Shown one piece after another: positions 59,873 through 64,000 of a stretch of DNA of 64,000 bases (its first letter is position 1; every line of letters starts with the position of its first letter). The DNA is taken from the NCBI RefSeq assembly GCF_001880325.1, contig NZ_CP016313.1:248001-312000 (forward strand), given 5' to 3'. The notes under the pieces are model-generated. The model was not told where the DNA came from and did no database searches. It saw nothing but the letters and a program-made list of their open reading frames with translations. This stretch comes from Thermus brockianus. Lineage in GTDB: Bacteria; Deinococcota; Deinococci; Deinococcales; Thermaceae. Position numbers and translations under genes: made by a program.

Positions 59873-62853
59873 GGACGCCGTGGGCTTTGCTCTTCCTCCT
59901 GAGCACCGCCTTTGGTCAAGTGGTGACGCCCTTGCAAGCGCGCTTTGGACCAGTAAACGACCGAGGGGATATCGTCCTAGTGGGAAATACCCTAATGTGC
60001 GCGGCGAGCCGTAGCGGATGCGACGTCACTGTCATGAACAACCCAAACGCGAACAACAACCGATCCATGACCTTCATCAACGCAGACCCTTCCGCTCCCA
60101 ACTGGGGCACTGGCCGAGGGGGCTCCTCCGCCGCCACGCTCAGCCTTCCCACGGACGCCCAGGTGCTTTGGGCGGGTCTCTACTGGGGGGCACGCGCTGA
60201 TCCTGGTGCCTCCGGAAGAAACCAAATCTACTTAAAACCCCCGGGCAGCACTTCGTACCAAACCGTTACAGGCCAGCTCCTTGGGACAATCACAGACCGG
60301 GGTACATCTACCACTAGACCTTACGCCGCCTTCGCCAACATCACCTCCATCGTGCAAGCCCGGGGAAGCGGCACCTACTGGGTCGGGGGCATCCTTGCCC
60401 AAACAGGAAACGACGGGCTAGGCTTTTACGCCGGCTGGGCCCTGGTGGTGGTCTACAGCGACCCCAATGCCACCTTTAAAAACCTGGTGGTCTACGACGG
60501 CTTAGCGAGCGTGAGCTTGGGGAACCCCGTAACCCTAACACCTAGCGGCTTCCTCACCCCGGCCACCGGGACCGTTACCGCCCGGGTGGGTGCCGTGGCC
60601 TTTGAGGGGGATGGGGGAGTACCCGGAGACCAGCTCCTCTTGAACGGCCAGGCCCTTTCCGACAGCCAGAACCCCATCGACAACTTCTTCAATAGCTCTA
60701 TTTCCAACCTAGGCACACGCTTTACCCAAAAGACCCCGGATTACGTGAACCAAATGGCCGTGGACATAGACCGCCTGGACGCCACCGGCCGCATCCCCAA
60801 CGGGGCCACCTCGGCTACCCTTACCTTCACCTCCACGGGGGACGTCAACGCCAGCGACACCTACTTCCCCGCCGTGCTCACCTTCGCCGTGGATATCTAC
60901 TTCCCTGACTTGAAGACCACGTTTACCAAAACCGTAACCGACCTCAACGGGGGCCAGGTCCTCGTGGGGGACATCCTGGAATACGAGGTAAGCTTCCAAA
61001 ACACCGGTCTGGATGGCGCCACCAACGTGGTCCTCACGGACCTCATCCCCACCGGCACCCAGTATGTTCCCGGAAGCCTGCAAGTCGTCCAAAACGCTGC
61101 CGGAGCCCCCACGGGCACCTTTTCCGACACTCCGGGTGACGACATCGCCGAGTACGACACTACCAACAACCGGGTGGTCTTCCGGCTGGGAACCGGGGCC
61201 ACGGCCACCCAGGGGGGCCTCATCCTCCCAGGGCAAGGGGCGCGGGTGCGGTTTAGGGTCCGGATCCTTCCTAGCGCCGCCAACCAGAACGTGGTCAACA
61301 CTGCTTCGGTTTCCTATAACGGCCAGACTTTAGGAAACCAGTATAGGGACACCGCCACCGCCGCCGCCTCCGTAACCGTGGTGGGCTTCACCCTCTCGGG
61401 CCAGGTCTACCATGACCGGGAACCCAACGGCCTCAAAGGCCCGGCCGAGGACTGGGCGGACGGCGCCACGGTCTACGTCAAGCTCTTCTCGGGGACGGGC
61501 CTGGTGGCCTTCGCCCAGGTGGACCCGGGAAGCGGCGCCTTTAGCCTCCAAGGGGTGGCCCCAGGGAGCTACACCCTGGTCCTGGACACCAACAACACCG
61601 GAAGCGATACCACCCCCACACCCCCTACGGGCTGGCTCTTCATTAACCCGGCCGCGGGAAGCCTAGCGGTGAACGTGAGCAGCGACATCCAGGGCCTCCT
61701 CTTCGGCCTCTTCCGCGGCGGGGTGGTGGAGGGCCGGGTCTTCCTGGACGACGGCCTCGGGAACGGGACCGCCAACGACGCCCTGCAGAACGGGGGCGAA
61801 AGGGGCGTGGGGAGCGTGGAGGTGCGGGCCACGGACGGGAGCAACACCCGCACCACCCTAACGGACGGTAACGGCTACTACCGGCTTTATATCCCCGCAA
61901 GCTGGGGAACCGTCACCCTCTCCCACCCCCTTCGGCCGGCCACGGGCTGGAACGACGGGAGCACCGCGCAAAGGGTGGCTAGCTGGCAAGACGCCACGGG
62001 CGCCCTCTCCTCTGGGGGAAGGGTGGCCCTGGGGAGCGCCCTAGGCCTTGCCGGCTCCGGCCTCACCCGCAACTTCGGGGTGGTGCGGGATAGCCGCTTC
62101 TACCCGGACCAGTCGGGCCAGACCAGTTCCCCCGGCACCCACACCTTCGCCCACACCTACGCCCCGGGTACCTTGGGGACGGTGACGCTCAGCACCGGCA
62201 GCGCCCCCCGCTACGCCTACCAGGTACGCCTGGATGCCGACTGCGACGGGGTCTATGGCCCCGGGGAGGACTGGCAGCCCTTGCCCTACACCTTTGGCGT
62301 GGGCCCCGCCTGGCCCCGGGAGGTTGACGGGAGCCTGAAGGGGTGCACCATCGAGGTGCGGGCCCTCGTCCCCGCCGGGGAGCCAGCGGGGGCGGTGGAC
62401 ATCCTCCTCCTGCGCGCCGGCCTCACCTGGGGCAACAACGCCGCCGTGGTGGAGCCTGATGGGGTCACGGACACCTTGCAGGTGACGGGGGGCGAGGTAC
62501 GGCTCACCAAACGGGTGCGGAACGTGACGCAAAACGGCTCCTTCGGGGGCGCCGCCCAAGGTAGGCCCGGCGAGCATCTGGAGTACTGCATCGCCTACCA
62601 GAACCTGGGCACGGCGCCGGTTTCCGCCTTCACCCTAAGCGACCCCGTGCCCTTCTTCACCGACCCCCTCACCGCGGTGCCGGACTACAACAACCGGGCC
62701 ATCCGCTGGACCCACGGGACCACCACCCTCCACCTCACGGCCCAAACGGGCGACGACGCCGGGGAGATCCAAGGGGGCCTGGTGCGGGTGGTGGTGGGCA
62801 CGGTGAATCCGGGAGAGGCGGGGGAGGTCTGTTACCGGGTGCGGATCCGCTAG
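59869..62853 (+). CDS. Large exported DUF11/SdrD-B protein C
   Basis: 994 residues, ATGA-coupled to the barrel gene. Signal peptide RTPWALLFLLSTAFGQ. Residues about 20-300 form a distinct domain (GNTLMCAASRSGCDV, VLWAGLYWGARADPG, GWALVVVYSDPNATFKNLVVYDG) seen in surface proteins with DUF11 repeats. A DUF11 domain follows near 350 (KTVTDLNGGQVLVGDILEYEVSFQNTGLDGATN), SdrD-B-like domains near 510 and 620 (LSGQVYHDREPNGLKG; RVFLDDGLGNGTANDALQNGGERGVG), then a module homologous to the end of protein A (DADCDGVYGPGED; VPAGEPAGAVDI; VTGGEVRLTKRV). Compositionally rich in Thr, Asn, Gly. Its stop overlaps the convergent gene in CTAG. Confidence 0.82.
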   Translation: MRTPWALLFLLSTAFGQVVTPLQARFGPVNDRGDIVLVGNTLMCAASRSGCDVTVMNNPNANNNRSMTFINADPSAPNWGTGRGGSSAATLSLPTDAQVLWAGLYWGARADPGASGRNQIYLKPPGSTSYQTVTGQLLGTITDRGTSTTRPYAAFANITSIVQARGSGTYWVGGILAQTGNDGLGFYAGWALVVVYSDPNATFKNLVVYDGLASVSLGNPVTLTPSGFLTPATGTVTARVGAVAFEGDGGVPGDQLLLNGQALSDSQNPIDNFFNSSISNLGTRFTQKTPDYVNQMAVDIDRLDATGRIPNGATSATLTFTSTGDVNASDTYFPAVLTFAVDIYFPDLKTTFTKTVTDLNGGQVLVGDILEYEVSFQNTGLDGATNVVLTDLIPTGTQYVPGSLQVVQNAAGAPTGTFSDTPGDDIAEYDTTNNRVVFRLGTGATATQGGLILPGQGARVRFRVRILPSAANQNVVNTASVSYNGQTLGNQYRDTATAAASVTVVGFTLSGQVYHDREPNGLKGPAEDWADGATVYVKLFSGTGLVAFAQVDPGSGAFSLQGVAPGSYTLVLDTNNTGSDTTPTPPTGWLFINPAAGSLAVNVSSDIQGLLFGLFRGGVVEGRVFLDDGLGNGTANDALQNGGERGVGSVEVRATDGSNTRTTLTDGNGYYRLYIPASWGTVTLSHPLRPATGWNDGSTAQRVASWQDATGALSSGGRVALGSALGLAGSGLTRNFGVVRDSRFYPDQSGQTSSPGTHTFAHTYAPGTLGTVTLSTGSAPRYAYQVRLDADCDGVYGPGEDWQPLPYTFGVGPAWPREVDGSLKGCTIEVRALVPAGEPAGAVDILLLRAGLTWGNNAAVVEPDGVTDTLQVTGGEVRLTKRVRNVTQNGSFGGAAQGRPGEHLEYCIAYQNLGTAPVSAFTLSDPVPFFTDPLTAVPDYNNRAIRWTHGTTTLHLTAQTGDDAGEIQGGLVRVVVGTVNPGEAGEVCYRVRIR

Positions 62854-63794
62854 GAGCTCGCCAGGCTCATGAGGGGCTCGGGGTAAGGGGCAAAGAGGGC
62901 CTGGTCCAGGAGGTACCCCTCCTCCCAACGCAAGGCCCAGGACCGGAGAAGGGCGAGGGGGGCCTCGAGGGGCACCCGCTCCTCCCGGAAGCCCGCAAGG
63001 AGCTCCAGGAAGTGGGCCTTCTCCTTGGGGGCTAGGCCCTTCTTGAAGTACCCGAAGGCGTGGAGGAGGGTGTCCGCCATGGGCCCAAGGCGGAAGGGAA
63101 GCCTCGTGGCCCTTAGGAAGCCCTCCTCGTAGACCCGGCGCACCTCGGGGAAAGGCCTTCCCTTGGCCTCGGCGAGAAGCCGGCCTAGTTGGCGCGCCTC
63201 CCCTTGGTGGTAGGCGAGGAGGAGGAGCTTGTAGCGGGCGTGGAAGGCCATAAGGCCCCCCAGGTCCTCCACCCGGCGTAGCCTCGCCAGGGCGAAGATG
63301 CGGGTGAAGAAGTGGGCGCGGATGCGGGCGCTGGAAAGCCGGCCCTCGTCCTCCTTGGGCAGGAGGGGGAAGGCCCTTTCCACCGCCTCGGCAAAAAGCC
63401 CTGGCCCCCGGCCCACCACCCCGCCCGCATCGGCCCGGGCGTAGACCTTGGCGTCCTTCAGGGCGCAGGTAGGGGAGCGGTTCTTGAGGATAAACCCCTC
63501 CACCGGGCCCAAGCCCGCAAGAAAGCCCTCGCTAAAGGAACGCATCCTCTCGGTCAGGTCCTCCCCCGTACTGGGCTGGACCATCCGGGGGCCATCCTCT
63601 CCCCGCACCAGGCGCACCGTGGGCCTCGGCACCCCGAGGCCTATTTCCACCTCGGGGCAGACGGGGACGAAGTCCACGTGCTCCCTCAGGGCCGCCACCA
63701 CCTTGTCCGGGATGAGTTCCCCCGAGTAGCGCACGGCGGCGAAGCCCAAACAGGCGCTTATTGCGAGGCGGGGTCTAGGCCAAAAGGCTTCCAC
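62850..63794 (-). CDS. DUF523-DUF1722 fusion protein (TudS/YbgA type)
   Basis: 314 residues. N-terminal DUF523 (about 8-150): ISACLGFAAVRYSGE, VPVCPEVEIGLGVPRPTVRLV and LKNRSPTCALKDAKVY hold the three Cys (in SACL, PVCPE, SPTC) that ligate an Fe-S cluster in TudS thiouracil desulfidases. C-terminal DUF1722 (about 185-300): FHARYKLLLLAYHQGEARQLGRLL. In other bacteria this fusion often neighbours photolyase genes; here photolyase is 20 kb away. The GTG start abuts GGGAGG, so the true start is uncertain by a few codons. Confidence 0.85.
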   Translation of the reverse strand: MEAFWPRPRLAISACLGFAAVRYSGELIPDKVVAALREHVDFVPVCPEVEIGLGVPRPTVRLVRGEDGPRMVQPSTGEDLTERMRSFSEGFLAGLGPVEGFILKNRSPTCALKDAKVYARADAGGVVGRGPGLFAEAVERAFPLLPKEDEGRLSSARIRAHFFTRIFALARLRRVEDLGGLMAFHARYKLLLLAYHQGEARQLGRLLAEAKGRPFPEVRRVYEEGFLRATRLPFRLGPMADTLLHAFGYFKKGLAPKEKAHFLELLAGFREERVPLEAPLALLRSWALRWEEGYLLDQALFAPYPEPLMSLASS

Positions 63795-63846
63795 CTCCCG
63801 ATGCTAGCCGCCCCGCCACCCCCTCCCTGTGGGCGGGCCAACAAAA

Positions 63847-63870
63847 GCCCCGCCCCCTAGGGGGCGGGGC
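63847..63870 (-). terminator. Intrinsic terminator of the right-edge gene
   Basis: Perfect 24-nt GC palindrome (11-bp arms GCCCCGCCCCC/GGGGGCGGGGC with TA centre), followed on the minus strand by TTTTGTT. It ends the partial gene at 63885 and isolates the DUF523 gene. Confidence 0.82.
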
Positions 63871-63884
63871 CCTCCGGGCTCGCC

Positions 63885-64000
63885 TTAGTCAAACCTATTC
63901 TGCTGGAGGAGGCTCGCCGTCGCTTGCACCGAGGGGATGGCCCCTGCCACCTTGCGGAGGGCGGCCCGGGTGCCCTTGTACCAGGGGATGGTGGTCTTGG
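63885..64000 (-). CDS. C-terminal fragment of an unidentified protein
   Basis: The minus strand is open from the window edge to TAA 63885-63887, giving about 37 residues (TTIPWYKGTRAALRKVAGAIP ends in SVQATASLLQQNRFD when split). The reading frame ends 15 bp before a clear terminator, which supports it as a real gene end. I do not recognise the family from so short a tail. Confidence 0.6.
   Translation of the reverse strand, partial: KTTIPWYKGTRAALRKVAGAIPSVQATASLLQQNRFD

Overview
The window is very GC-rich, densely packed DNA with ATGA/GTGA stop-start overlaps, TANNNT -10 boxes and several near-leaderless promoters. The proteins (CarH, LdrP-like CRP/FNR regulator, photolyase, CYP175A1-type P450, type I-E Cas proteins, Tat-exported PhoA) point to a Thermus species close to T. 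thermophilus. In T. thermophilus the carotenoid/photolyase cluster and the type I-E locus lie on the megaplasmid, so this may be megaplasmid sequence; that is inference.

Layout. 1-2796: end of an acyl-CoA dehydrogenase operon (ACAD, APH-like kinase, DUF6285, histidine phosphatase), facing a TAXI-type binding protein (2793-3776, minus). 3953-16861: a complete type I-E CRISPR-Cas island: 26-repeat array reading left, WYL regulator, cas3-cas8e-cse2-cas7-cas5-cas6e-cas1-cas2, then a 28-repeat array reading right. 16962-17562: hicAB remnant. 17773-21595: sugar-type ABC importer lacking an ATPase, coupled to a YmdB-like metallophosphoesterase. 21721-22605: 5'-decayed IS110-family transposase that has replaced the end of a CobW gene. 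22565-27811: two minus-strand operons that look like a zinc-starvation set (CobW, DsrE-like, two AztD-like proteins, ZnuA-like protein). 27824-37620: phosphate-scavenging island (phoA, Ugp-like ABC, FbpA/AfuA-like ABC, glycerol facilitator). 37636-48445: light/B12-controlled carotenoid island (carH-ldrP divergent from crtB-phr-P450-lycopene cyclase-acyltransferase-glycosyltransferase-crtI-idi). 48471-62853: five-gene cell-surface cluster of DUF11-type proteins with a very large predicted outer-membrane beta-barrel protein. The right edge holds a DUF523-DUF1722 protein and the end of an unidentified minus-strand gene.

Main new observation. Four promoters (17823, phoA, 29561 and 32589 operons) share one architecture: two direct repeats of a YTGAC-like hexamer exactly 11 bp apart, then exactly 9 nt, then a TANNNT -10 box. 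This is the geometry of a PhoB-type Pho box, and it joins three transporters, PhoA and a phosphodiesterase in one predicted regulon. A weaker fifth copy precedes the surface-protein gene at 51810.

Four genes are broken by one lesion each (AztD-like, second FbpA-like protein, ABC ATPase, lycopene cyclase). Two of these are single-base deficits in G runs, so sequencing error must be excluded before calling them pseudogenes.
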